This document shows positions 8,356 through 14,907 of a stretch of 15,522 nt of DNA, one piece after another (the stretch's first letter is position 1; every line of letters starts with the position of its first letter). Made by a program: the position numbers and the translations under genes. The notes beneath the pieces were generated by a model. It was not told the DNA's origin. It was given only the letters and a program-made list of their open reading frames with translations, and made no database searches. This stretch comes from Betaproteobacteria bacterium (GTDB lineage Bacteria; Pseudomonadota; Gammaproteobacteria; Burkholderiales; Burkholderiaceae_E). Location of the stretch: the NCBI GenBank assembly GCA_009922405.1, contig RFVZ01000032.1, forward strand, positions 1 to 15,522, given 5' to 3'.

Positions 8356-8934
8356 TTGATCCGCCGTCTGATCATCGGCATTACGGGCGCGTCCGGTGCG
8401 ATTTACGGCGTACGCCTGCTCGAGATCGCCCGGACATTGCCCGAGGTGGAGACGCACCTGATTGTTTCCCCCGCAGGTTGGCTCAATGTCGATCACGAAC
8501 TGGAGCGGCCACGCCACGAGATTGAAGCCTTGGCTGACGTCGTGCACGCCCCGCGCAATATCGGCGCCTCGATTGCCTCCGGATCATTCGCGGCCGAAGC
8601 GATGGTGATTGCCCCCTGCTCGATGCGCACACTGGCTGCGGTTGCGCATGGGCTCTCGGACAATCTCGTCACCCGCGCGGCCGATGTCGCTCTTAAAGAA
8701 CGCCGTCGATTGCTCTTACTGGTGCGCGAGACCCCGCTCAATCTGGCGCACCTGCGCAATATGGCGGCCGTGACCGAAATGGGCGGCATTATCTTCCCCC
8801 CGCTGCCGGGGTTTTACCAACGACCCGCATCAATTCAGGACATGGTCGACCACACGCTTGGTCGGGTCCTCGAGCTCGCCGGATTTGCCAACACACGATC
8901 GCCGCCATGGCTGGGACTGCAGAACTCGAACTGA
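8356..8934 (+). CDS. ubiX: Flavin prenyltransferase UbiX (TTG start)
   Basis: UbiX joins dimethylallyl phosphate to reduced FMN to make prenyl-FMN, the cofactor of UbiD-type decarboxylases in ubiquinone synthesis. The 192 residues show the FMN-binding N-terminus IIGITGASGAIYGVRLLE (6-23), SGSF at 75-78, TRAADVALKERR at 106-117 and VRETPLNLAHLRNM at 123-136, all family hallmarks. The start is TTG, 3 nt after the grxD stop, and gives the expected N-terminus. GAGG at 8341-8344 inside the grxD end could serve as Shine-Dalgarno with an 11-nt spacer. No ubiD is present in this window. The 3' end overlaps the next gene by 28 bp. Confidence 0.95.
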   Translation: MIRRLIIGITGASGAIYGVRLLEIARTLPEVETHLIVSPAGWLNVDHELERPRHEIEALADVVHAPRNIGASIASGSFAAEAMVIAPCSMRTLAAVAHGLSDNLVTRAADVALKERRRLLLLVRETPLNLAHLRNMAAVTEMGGIIFPPLPGFYQRPASIQDMVDHTLGRVLELAGFANTRSPPWLGLQNSN

Positions 8935-10643
8935 AATTTGGCTTTGATGAAACCATCGGCCAGCGACTGAGCCGAGCGGGTTTTGATCGCGAACGCCCCT
9001 GGCGCACGGTCAAGCTCTGGACAACCTACTACGACACCCCCGACAGCGCATTGGTCAAGGCGCGGGTCGCCCTTCGCGTTCGCAAGACCCCTGAAGGCTA
9101 TGTACAGACGGTGAAAGCCGACGGCGACGTGCCTTTTGAGCGCTTTGAGTTCGAACGCCCCGTCCCCGGACCAAACCCGCAACGCGAGGCCTTGCCCGAA
9201 ATCAACACGCCGGTGGGCAAAGTCGTCCACCGACATTTCGAGGCCCTGCGCACGCTCTTTGTGACCGAGTTTGAACGGCATCTCTGGCGGATTCAGGCGA
9301 CCCAGTCGCTGCTGATTGAACTTTGTATCGATGAGGGCGAAATCACGGCAGAACTGCCTGGCGCGCAGCGCGATGAATTGGGCGGTACGCCCATCGCCCG
9401 CAAGGTCCGCTGGCCGATCCGGGAACTCGAAATCGAGCGCATCACTGGGACCCGACTGGGTTTTCTGTGGTGGGCCTTGCGCTTTGCCGAACGCCATCAA
9501 CTCACCCTGATCATACCGACCAAATACGACCGAGGTCTGCGACTTTGTGGACGTTTACCGCTGGTCGCCCAGCCAGTCCCAAGTAATGAGTCGCCTCTGC
9601 ACGATTCACAAACGATCGGTGAGGCGGCAGCCGCCGCCTTGCGCGAGACCCTGATCCATCTGCTTGCCAATATCGAGCCGCTCTTGCTGGGCGAGGACCC
9701 CGAGGCCATTCACCAGCTGCGGGTTGCGCTGAGACGGTTTCGCGCCATCATCCGGTTCTTTGAGTTGTCCGAACATGACGCCCGATGGGATGCCGTTGAG
9801 CAGACTGCACGAACGCTCCTGAGTGGATCCAACGAGGCTCGGGATACCGATGTGTTTAGCCTCGGGCTGCTCGCCGAAGTTCGCGCCGCCTTTCCAAAGG
9901 ACGCTGCGCTCGCGGCGCTTGTTCAGGGCGCCCAAAAGGTGCGCGCGCAAGCACGACATCGTAATCGAGAGGTTTTCAGCGGTCGCGAGCCGACCCGATT
10001 CGCTTTGATGGTCTTGTACCTGTGTGAACGGCTCGCGCTGCATCTCAAGCACCGCCCCACCCGGACCGCAAAGCCGCCGGGGCAAGCACAGGATCAGTCA
10101 CCCGATCAGCCACCAGCGCACTTGCACCTGCAGTCACTTGCCTACCTGAAGTCTCATCCCCATCTGCAAACGCTTCCAAAGGTTCAACCACAGCCCACGT
10201 CGGATCCGGTGGTTGCGTTGGACGACCCCGTGCGCCCGTTTGCGTTGCAACAACTCCTCGCGCTGTGGCATCGGCTCGAGCGGCGGCTGATGAAGGCGCG
10301 TACACCGCAGGACTGGCATCGGACCCGACTCGGTACTAAAAGTCTGCGCTATGCGATGGAAATCGCCCTCCCCGCGTTAGCCAGGCCCCGGCGCGTGCGC
10401 ATGGCTCTGAAACAATTGGTGAAGCTACAAAATCGTCTGGGCGAAGCCCACGATGAGGTTGTTGGTGGCGCAATCGCCCATCGGATTGCGGGCGAAGCGA
10501 AACTCTCGAGTCTCGAAACTCAGCGCGCAACCGGACTCATCGAAGGCTGGAACGCCTGCGCGGCCAAACCCGCCTCGGCTCTTGAAGCGACCGCTCGTCG
10601 GATCGAGTCCCGTCTCAGTAAGGCGATGGCAGTACTCTCGTAG
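8907..10643 (+). CDS. CYTH-CHAD domain protein (putative triphosphatase with polyphosphate-binding domain)
   Basis: The 578-residue protein fuses two domains. The CYTH (triphosphate tunnel) domain spans about 4-215 and has the ExExK signature at Glu6/Glu8/Lys10 (ELELK), YYDTP at 41-45, the basic strand ALRVRK at 55-60 and the acidic ELEIER at 173-178; E. coli YgiF, with the same architecture, hydrolyses inorganic triphosphate. The CHAD domain spans about 235-570 and has HQLRVALRRFR (269-279), RDTDVF (312-317), a second basic helix around RLGTKSLRYAME (474-485) and LQNRLGEAHDE (507-517); CHAD domains are known to bind polyphosphate. Residues about 383-436 form a Pro/Gln/His-rich insertion within CHAD that looks disordered. 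The ATG at 8907 overlaps ubiX in another frame, suggesting translational coupling. The substrate in this organism is inference. Confidence 0.9.
   Translation: MAGTAELELKFGFDETIGQRLSRAGFDRERPWRTVKLWTTYYDTPDSALVKARVALRVRKTPEGYVQTVKADGDVPFERFEFERPVPGPNPQREALPEINTPVGKVVHRHFEALRTLFVTEFERHLWRIQATQSLLIELCIDEGEITAELPGAQRDELGGTPIARKVRWPIRELEIERITGTRLGFLWWALRFAERHQLTLIIPTKYDRGLRLCGRLPLVAQPVPSNESPLHDSQTIGEAAAAALRETLIHLLANIEPLLLGEDPEAIHQLRVALRRFRAIIRFFELSEHDARWDAVEQTARTLLSGSNEARDTDVFSLGLLAEVRAAFPKDAALAALVQGAQKVRAQARHRNREVFSGREPTRFALMVLYLCERLALHLKHRPTRTAKPPGQAQDQSPDQPPAHLHLQSLAYLKSHPHLQTLPKVQPQPTSDPVVALDDPVRPFALQQLLALWHRLERRLMKARTPQDWHRTRLGTKSLRYAMEIALPALARPRRVRMALKQLVKLQNRLGEAHDEVVGGAIAHRIAGEAKLSSLETQRATGLIEGWNACAAKPASALEATARRIESRLSKAMAVLS
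10092..10114 (+). repeat. Two-copy 12-bp repeat in the CHAD linker
   Basis: GATCAGTCACC (10092-10102) and GATCAGCCACC (10104-10114) differ at one base and are offset by 12 bp. In frame they encode the related tetrapeptides DQSP and DQPP inside the low-complexity insertion of the CYTH-CHAD protein, suggesting slippage-driven linker growth. Confidence 0.55.
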
Positions 10644-10669
10644 CGAATCAGACGCGTCCTGGAGGACAG

Positions 10670-11095
10670 ATGAAGCTTCTCATCGCTATTGATGGCTCTG
10701 AATCTGCACTGAAAGCGACTCGACATGCAATCGGCCTGGCCCAGAGCTGTCGGGCCCCCCCGGCGATCACATTAATTAGCGTGCATGATGATAGCGCCCT
10801 CCACCAAGCCTCCCATTTCGTTGGGCAAAAGGTGGTTGTCGAACACCTTCATGCACAAAGCGAACTGGACCTCGCCCCAGCGATCACCCTCTGCAAGGAG
10901 GGCGGGATAGTGCCCGAGAAGTTGATCCGCATCGGCCACGTAGCCCAGGAGCTCGCCGTAGCGGCGGATTCTGGCGGTTTCGATCTAATGGTCTTGGGCA
11001 CCAAAGGACGCAGTCGGATTGCAGACCTGCTGCTGGGGTCCGTTGCGCAGCGGGTCTGCGCGATCTCGTCAACACCGGTGCTACTGGTCCCCTGA
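10670..11095 (+). CDS. Universal stress protein, UspA family
   Basis: This 141-residue single-domain protein begins MKLLIAIDGSESAL, with the conserved Asp8. It ends with the ATP-binding signature G-2x-G-9x-G-S: Gly110, Gly113, Gly123 and Ser124 in GTKGRSRIADLLLGS, followed by STPVLLVP. The intact motif suggests the ATP-binding subclass rather than the non-binding UspA type. Family members accumulate under starvation, redox or energy stress; the specific role is unknown. The start has a strong Shine-Dalgarno sequence (GGAGGA at 10661-10666), one of the few clear ones in this plus-strand run, and the ATG is 26 nt after the CYTH-CHAD stop. It converges with another stress-type gene on the minus strand. 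Confidence 0.93.
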   Translation: MKLLIAIDGSESALKATRHAIGLAQSCRAPPAITLISVHDDSALHQASHFVGQKVVVEHLHAQSELDLAPAITLCKEGGIVPEKLIRIGHVAQELAVAADSGGFDLMVLGTKGRSRIADLLLGSVAQRVCAISSTPVLLVP

Positions 11096-11096
11096 A

Positions 11097-11110
11097 CCTT
11101 GTGAACAAGG
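11097..11110. other. Small inverted repeat after usp
   Basis: CCTTG-TGAA-CAAGG forms a 5-bp stem with a 4-nt loop immediately after the usp stop codon, between two convergent genes. No T-tract follows on either strand, so a Rho-independent terminator is not supported; it may be a mild 3'-end structure. Confidence 0.3.
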
Positions 11111-11143
11111 GGAACGCTGTGGCGCAAGGGGGATTACCGGGGC

Positions 11144-11176
11144 AACCGGGGTGCAAACGGGCTGCAAACGGCGTGC
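11144..11176. repeat. Three-copy 11-bp degenerate tandem repeat
   Basis: Three consecutive 11-bp units, AACCGGGGTGC, AAACGGGCTGC and AAACGGCGTGC, fill 33 bp of the 89-bp gap between the convergent usp and minus-strand stress genes. Each differs from its neighbour at two positions. No function is evident. Confidence 0.6.
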
Positions 11177-11184
11177 GCGGCCTG

Positions 11185-11784
11185 TCAGGCCATCGCGTCG
11201 TTCAGTGCCCCCGGATGCGGCGATGAGGCCAGCACCCCTCGTGCTCGCTCAACGTCTTGTGCAGTGCCGTGGACAATGACCACAAACCGGTCTGCCTGAA
11301 TTTCGCCCTCGTACTTAATCGCGCGATCTTTGGAGACCCCCAGGCTGACAAGGGCTGCACCGATTGCAGACACGCCACCGACAACAGCGGCACCTTCCAA
11401 TGCGCCGACCAAGGCCATGACGAACGGGCCGGCCGCGGCGATCAATCCGACGGGTGGGATGTAGAAAATAGCGGGCCCGAGCAGCAGGCCCCAGATGGCG
11501 CCCCAAAAGCCACCGATGCCGCCCCAAGTCTTGATCCGGTCGCCCATGGTGTAGAAGCCCACGGCATGGTCGGTCGTGTGATAGCCCTTGCCGATGACCG
11601 AGAGCTTTTTCATGTCAAAGCCCGCACGGCCTAACGCCCGAACTGCGACGTCGGCATCGGCGTGGGTCGAACAAACCGCAACCACCGGATCGGTCGAAGG
11701 CGTTAGTAAATCAGGGGATTGCGCGGAATGTAGATTGGGCGTGACCGACTGCGATGAGCCGTGAACTGGAACGATAGTACTCAT
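11185..11784 (-). CDS. Glycine-rich general-stress-type membrane protein
   Basis: The 199-residue product has an N-terminal low-complexity stretch (1-30), then a small alpha/beta segment PVVAVCSTHADADVAVRAL (33-51) continuing to KKLSVIGKGY (59-68). That segment resembles the N-terminal domain of the YflT/general stress protein 17M-like group. A very glycine- and alanine-rich hydrophobic part follows (about 88-150), probably two membrane-embedded segments (around 92-113 and 115-147). A short C-terminal domain ends in DRFVVIVHGTAQDVERARGVL. I chose the ATG at 11784 because AAAGGA lies 5 nt upstream; an in-frame ATG 24 nt earlier has no such site. Biochemical function is unknown. It is convergent with usp, and a stress role is inferred from family and neighbour only. 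Confidence 0.78.
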   Translation of the reverse strand: MSTIVPVHGSSQSVTPNLHSAQSPDLLTPSTDPVVAVCSTHADADVAVRALGRAGFDMKKLSVIGKGYHTTDHAVGFYTMGDRIKTWGGIGGFWGAIWGLLLGPAIFYIPPVGLIAAAGPFVMALVGALEGAAVVGGVSAIGAALVSLGVSKDRAIKYEGEIQADRFVVIVHGTAQDVERARGVLASSPHPGALNDAMA

Positions 11785-11789
11785 GAGGA

Positions 11790-11795
11790 TCCTTT
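11790..11795 (-). promoter_or_regulatory. Ribosome binding site that sets the start at 11784
   Basis: AAAGGA on the minus strand with a 5-nt spacer to the ATG at 11784-11782. It favours this start over the ATG at 11808. Confidence 0.6.
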
Positions 11796-11851
11796 GCCGA
11801 CGCGGCATCAGGTTTAGAGGTCCTCAAGAAACAGCAGGGGGTGTACCCGCA

Positions 11852-12199
11852 CTAATCGCCCGCGGCAACCGCCTGCGCCAGATTCCAGAGCGTGGTTGAG
11901 CGTGCACCCGATCGGCAATACGCGAGCACGGGGCAGGGCAGAACTTCCAGCAACTGGGCAAATGCCAGACCGTCGGCGGGCGTCACCCCACCGGAAATCA
12001 CCGGAAGGTAACGTGCCACGAGCCCGCAGGCGAGCGCAGCCTGTTCGATCTCATGAAAGCTCGGCTGGTCGGGCCCTTCATGATCGGGACGGTTGCACAG
12101 GATCGACCGATAACCGGCGGCTGCGATCGACTGCAAATCATCGACTGCAACCTGCCCGGTGACGCCAATTGCAGGACTTAGAGTTTTGATTTCAATCAT
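11852..12199 (-). CDS. Rhodanese/phosphatase-like protein of the TIGR01244 (DUF442) family
   Basis: This 115-residue protein matches the small TIGR01244 sulfur-transferase/phosphatase-fold family. Hallmarks are the N-terminal VTGQVAVDDLQSIAAAGYRS, ILCNRPDHEGPDQP at 33-46 and the active-site loop YCRSGARSTTLWNLA starting at Tyr94, with catalytic Cys95. The loop is C-x4-R (Cys95...Arg100), as in rhodaneses, rather than C-x5-R of classical phosphatases. In other bacteria this domain occurs alone or fused to a metallo-beta-lactamase-fold persulfide dioxygenase, suggesting sulfide/persulfide metabolism; no such partner is visible here. The ATG lies 8 nt after the CCA end of tRNA-Thr with no Shine-Dalgarno sequence. 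The substrate is unknown. Confidence 0.85.
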   Translation of the reverse strand: MIEIKTLSPAIGVTGQVAVDDLQSIAAAGYRSILCNRPDHEGPDQPSFHEIEQAALACGLVARYLPVISGGVTPADGLAFAQLLEVLPCPVLAYCRSGARSTTLWNLAQAVAAGD

Positions 12200-12207
12200 G
12201 GACTGGA

Positions 12208-12283
12208 TGGTGCCGGCTTCCGGAATCGAACCGAAGACCTACTGATTACAAATCAGTTGCTCTACCAACTGAGCTAAGCCGGC
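12208..12283 (-). tRNA. tRNA-Thr (anticodon UGU)
   Basis: A complete 76-nt cloverleaf on the minus strand. The 7-bp acceptor stem pairs GCCGGCT with AGCCGGC, discriminator A, and the CCA end is encoded. The D arm includes TTAGCTCAGTTGGTAGAGC, the anticodon stem is ACTGA/TCAGT with loop TTTGTAA (anticodon TGT at 12250-12248), and the T arm contains GGTTCGATTCC. It reads ACA and other ACN threonine codons. It lies 36 bp downstream of the sspB stop and directly upstream of the rhodanese-like gene. I see no convincing tRNA promoter in the 36-bp gap, so processing from a longer transcript is possible. Confidence 0.97.
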
Positions 12284-12319
12284 CAGCATAAAAACTGAGT
12301 TTCCAGGAACACCGTTAGA

Positions 12320-13279
12320 TTACTTGATACGGGTCAGCTTGGCACGCCCCGCAGGCCCGCTTTTTGGACCGTCTTTTGGACCGTCTGTTGGTCCTTCGTC
12401 TGGCCCGCCATCGGGTAAATTGGGCGGATCAGCATCCAGGACTTTCGAATCAAGCGCAACTTCGGCGACCGGAGCGCTACGGCGGCGCGAAGCACCACCC
12501 TTCTGAACCGGGGTTTCGCTATCCGCAGGAACAACGCTACTCGCTGGCGCATCGGCATCGCCCGTTTCGACCGATGGGAAGCTTGCTCGAAGTCTGGAGG
12601 CGCGGGTTGCCGTTCTAGGTTTTGAAGTAGTGGTCGGCGCAGATGAATCACCACCCGCAGGCACCGAGCGATTATTCGGGGCCAGGCCACCTTCCGCAGA
12701 GGCGCCGTCCGACGGGGCATTGGTAGTTTCAGCGTGAGCCGACCCGTCGATGGGCGGCACGGCACGTGGTTTTGACGGCACCGTCGCTAAAACCGCGACC
12801 GCCGCTGGCAGTTTAGTGAGTTCGCCCTCTTGGGCGACGGGCGCCGTGCCGGGCGCGGGCGCAAGCGCCAACGTGGGCTTGCCCCGCAATGGGCGCGCAG
12901 TGCGTTCAGCCCCGGGGTTCGAGACTGGCTGTGCCCTCGCTTCGCCAGGTCCGACCACGGCGGGCGACTTGGGCACCTCAAACGCCATGCCGTGACCATT
13001 CTCGCGCGCATAAATGGCACTGACATTGGTGACAGGCACCAGAATGTCATGCGCCCGCCCGTTGAAGCGGGCCTGAAAGCTGATGAAGTCGTTATCGAGG
13101 CGCAACTGATTCGTGGCCGCAACCGATGCGTTGAGAACGATTTCACCGTTTCGCGCGTAGCCCGGCGGCACGATTGTGCGCTCATCCACCGTCACGGCGA
13201 GATAAGGCGTGAAACCGTTATCGGTACACCATTCGTGGATGGCCCGAACGAGGTAAGGCTTGGTCGAGGGGTCTGCCAT
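12320..13279 (-). CDS. sspB: ClpXP protease specificity-enhancing factor SspB, long-linker form
   Basis: SspB tethers ssrA-tagged and other substrates to ClpXP. The first ~104 residues are the folded substrate-binding core, with KPYLVRAIHEWCTDNGFTPY at 7-26, VNERT-like VDERTIVPPGY at 31-41, LNASVAATNQL at 49-59 and FQARFNG at 68-74. Then comes a linker of about 210 residues rich in Pro, Ala, Ser and Gly, ending in GP-containing tetrapeptide repeats. The protein ends KLTRIK, resembling the C-terminal ClpX-binding (XB) tail (LRVVK in E. coli). At 319 residues it is about twice the E. coli length (165). I chose the ATG at 13279; a GTG one codon earlier is possible. It starts 7 nt after sspA stops. 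Confidence 0.93.
   Translation of the reverse strand: MADPSTKPYLVRAIHEWCTDNGFTPYLAVTVDERTIVPPGYARNGEIVLNASVAATNQLRLDNDFISFQARFNGRAHDILVPVTNVSAIYARENGHGMAFEVPKSPAVVGPGEARAQPVSNPGAERTARPLRGKPTLALAPAPGTAPVAQEGELTKLPAAVAVLATVPSKPRAVPPIDGSAHAETTNAPSDGASAEGGLAPNNRSVPAGGDSSAPTTTSKPRTATRASRLRASFPSVETGDADAPASSVVPADSETPVQKGGASRRRSAPVAEVALDSKVLDADPPNLPDGGPDEGPTDGPKDGPKSGPAGRAKLTRIK
12350..12409. repeat. 12-bp tandem repeat within sspB
   Basis: About five 12-bp units lie end to end; the best two, TTTTGGACCGTC at 12362-12373 and 12374-12385, are identical, while the outer units are degraded. On the minus strand they encode successive GPDE, GPTD, GPKD, GPKS and GPAG tetrapeptides just before the ClpX-binding tail of SspB. 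The period is a multiple of three, so copy-number change keeps the frame. Confidence 0.8.
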
Positions 13280-13286
13280 CACGAGT

Positions 13287-13901
13287 TCACCGGCGCATGA
13301 CCTTCTCTGAAGGCGTCAATGCTTCGATGTAGGCGGGGCGCGCAAATATACGTTCGGCGTACTTGAGCAAGGGTGCGGCGACCTTGGGCAGGTCAATACC
13401 GTAGTGGTCGAGGCGCCACAACAAAGGCGCGATCGCTACATCGAGCATGGAAAACTCTTCGCCCAACATGTGCTTGTTCTTGAGAAAGATCGGCGCGAGT
13501 TGGGTAAGTCGGTCACGGATCTGCGCCCGGGCTTTTTCCATCAGCTTCGAGCTCTCTTTGCTGTGTTCGCGCTTTTCGAGAACCTGAACATGGACGAACA
13601 ACTCGCGCTCGAAATTGAACAGGAAAAGGCGCGCACGCGCACGCTGCACCGGGTCCGCCGGCATCAGCTGGGGATGCGGAAAGCGCTCATCAATGTATTC
13701 GTTAATGATGTTCGATTCATAGAGAATCAGATCCCGCTCGACCAGAATGGGCACCTGGCCGTAGGGGTTCATGATCGAGATATCTTCGGGCTTGTTATAG
13801 AGATCGACATCGCGAATCTCAAAGTCCATGCCCTTCTCGAACAGAACAAACCGGCAGCGTTGCGAGAACGGGCACGTTGTGCCCGAGTACAACATCATCA
13901 T
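13287..13901 (-). CDS. sspA: Stringent starvation protein A, glutathione-S-transferase fold
   Basis: SspA is a GST-fold protein that binds RNA polymerase and changes promoter use under starvation and acid stress; it is not expected to act as a GST enzyme in E. coli. The 204 residues show a thioredoxin-like N-domain with LYSGTTCPFSQRCRFVLFEK (4-23), QVPILVERDLILYESNII, NEYIDERFPHPQLMPADPVQ, and the helical C-domain with MLGEEFSMLDVAIAPLLWRL. It ends LTPSEKVMRR. Unlike E. coli SspA it keeps a cysteine in a CPFS motif (residues 10-13). The ATG at 13901 is set by AGGAG at 13915-13911 with a 9-nt spacer; the next codons are also ATG. It lies 47 bp after the cytochrome c1 stop and 7 nt before sspB. 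Confidence 0.96.
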   Translation of the reverse strand: MMMLYSGTTCPFSQRCRFVLFEKGMDFEIRDVDLYNKPEDISIMNPYGQVPILVERDLILYESNIINEYIDERFPHPQLMPADPVQRARARLFLFNFERELFVHVQVLEKREHSKESSKLMEKARAQIRDRLTQLAPIFLKNKHMLGEEFSMLDVAIAPLLWRLDHYGIDLPKVAAPLLKYAERIFARPAYIEALTPSEKVMRR

Positions 13902-13910
13902 GAAGCAACT

Positions 13911-13915
13911 CTCCT
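13911..13915 (-). promoter_or_regulatory. Shine-Dalgarno sequence of sspA
   Basis: AGGAG with a 9-nt spacer to the first of three consecutive ATG codons (13901); spacing to the second ATG would be 12 nt. It favours the first. Confidence 0.65.
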
Positions 13916-13948
13916 GAGGGAATGGGCTGTCGCGCCGAACCCTCGAGT

Positions 13949-14890
13949 TTACTTGATGTCTTTCCAGTACGCTGCGTTGAGGCGCCAGGCGATCACGGTA
14001 AAGATCGCCAAAAACAACAATACCCAAACGCCCAGGTGGGTCCGGGTCTTCGCGCTGGGATCGGCCATGAAGGTGAGGTAGGCCACCAGATCGGCAATCG
14101 CATTGTCGTACTCAGGTACAGACAATTTGCCACCAACCGGTTTGCCAAGCGTCACCGTCATGCCTTCATGGGGGTGTTCGCCGTGCGCAAGATCTTCAGA
14201 CGTCTCGGTCCGGAGCCCCTTCTCGTCAAAATTCACGGTCACTTTGACGAAGCCAGTGGCAACGCCCTTGTCGTCCTTGGCTGCCTTGATTTCTTCAAAT
14301 CGTGCACCACGAGCGCCCTGAAGTTCCCAGAACACATGGGGCATGCCCACGTTCGGGAAGACGGCGTTGTTCCATCCGGTCGCGCGGGTCGAGTCGCGGT
14401 AGTAGTTCCGTAGGTAAGAATAGAGCCAATCGGGTCCAGAGCCCTGCTCGGACGCACGGGCACGGGCAATCACTGACAAATCCGGTGGTTGTGCTCCAAA
14501 CCAGGCTTTTGCATCAGCCGCTGATAGGGCCGTCTTCATCGGTTCACCGACCTTATCGGTCGTGAACAGCAGGTTTTGGCGGATTTGCTCCTCAGTCAAT
14601 CCGATGTCGGTCAGCCGGTTGTAGCGCATCAGCGCCGCACCATGACAATTCAGGCAATGGTTGACGAACAACTTGGCGCCGTTCTGAAGCGCGGTCTGAT
14701 CGTTGAGTTTCTCGGTCGGGAATCGATCGAGCGGAACCCCACCACCTGACGCATGGGCCGGGAGACTGCCCAATGCAGTCAGACCGAACACCGTGCAGAA
14801 GGCTGCCGTGAGCGTCGCCATTCTGGCGACGAACGTGGCAACGAACTTCGGAACCAACTTAAGAACCATCAGGGGGGTGAGGCGGGTCAT
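13949..14890 (-). CDS. petC: Ubiquinol-cytochrome c reductase, cytochrome c1 subunit
   Basis: Cytochrome c1 carries electrons from the Rieske protein to soluble cytochrome c in the bc1 complex (complex III). The 313-residue precursor has a long signal peptide with cleavage likely after Ala47 (LPAHA-SGGG). The haem c motif CLNCH is at 79-83 and the probable axial methionine is Met183 in GWNNAVFPNVGMPHVFWELQG. The single C-terminal anchor helix spans about 287-303 and ends WRLNAAYWKDIK, leaving the haem domain in the periplasm. The ATG at 14890 is 17 nt after the cytochrome b stop, with GAAGAG upstream as a plausible ribosome binding site; Met24 could be a shorter start but would leave the signal peptide without positive charges. 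Confidence 0.96.
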   Translation of the reverse strand: MTRLTPLMVLKLVPKFVATFVARMATLTAAFCTVFGLTALGSLPAHASGGGVPLDRFPTEKLNDQTALQNGAKLFVNHCLNCHGAALMRYNRLTDIGLTEEQIRQNLLFTTDKVGEPMKTALSAADAKAWFGAQPPDLSVIARARASEQGSGPDWLYSYLRNYYRDSTRATGWNNAVFPNVGMPHVFWELQGARGARFEEIKAAKDDKGVATGFVKVTVNFDEKGLRTETSEDLAHGEHPHEGMTVTLGKPVGGKLSVPEYDNAIADLVAYLTFMADPSAKTRTHLGVWVLLFLAIFTVIAWRLNAAYWKDIK

Positions 14891-14907
14891 GCTCTGCGCT
14901 CTTCGAA

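Noticed and set aside
8835..9500. 221-codon minus-strand frame opposite ubiX and the CYTH domain
   Set aside because: It is antisense to two strongly recognised genes and shows no domain.
11097..11110. Rho-independent terminator for usp
   Set aside because: The hairpin is short and no T-run follows on either strand; I kept it only as a small inverted repeat.
11179..11191. GGCCTGTCAGGCC palindrome at the stop of the glycine-rich stress protein gene
   Set aside because: A perfect inverted repeat, but it spans the stop codon with a tiny loop and has no T-tract, so it is not a convincing terminator.
12208..12283. tRNA-Thr as an integration site for a mobile element
   Set aside because: No integrase gene, no duplicated tRNA 3' end and no change in gene content or composition is visible next to it.
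12830..14413. Plus-strand frames at 12830-13300, 13404-14081 and 13922-14413
   Set aside because: They are antisense shadows of sspB, sspA and petC, whose protein sequences are highly conserved.
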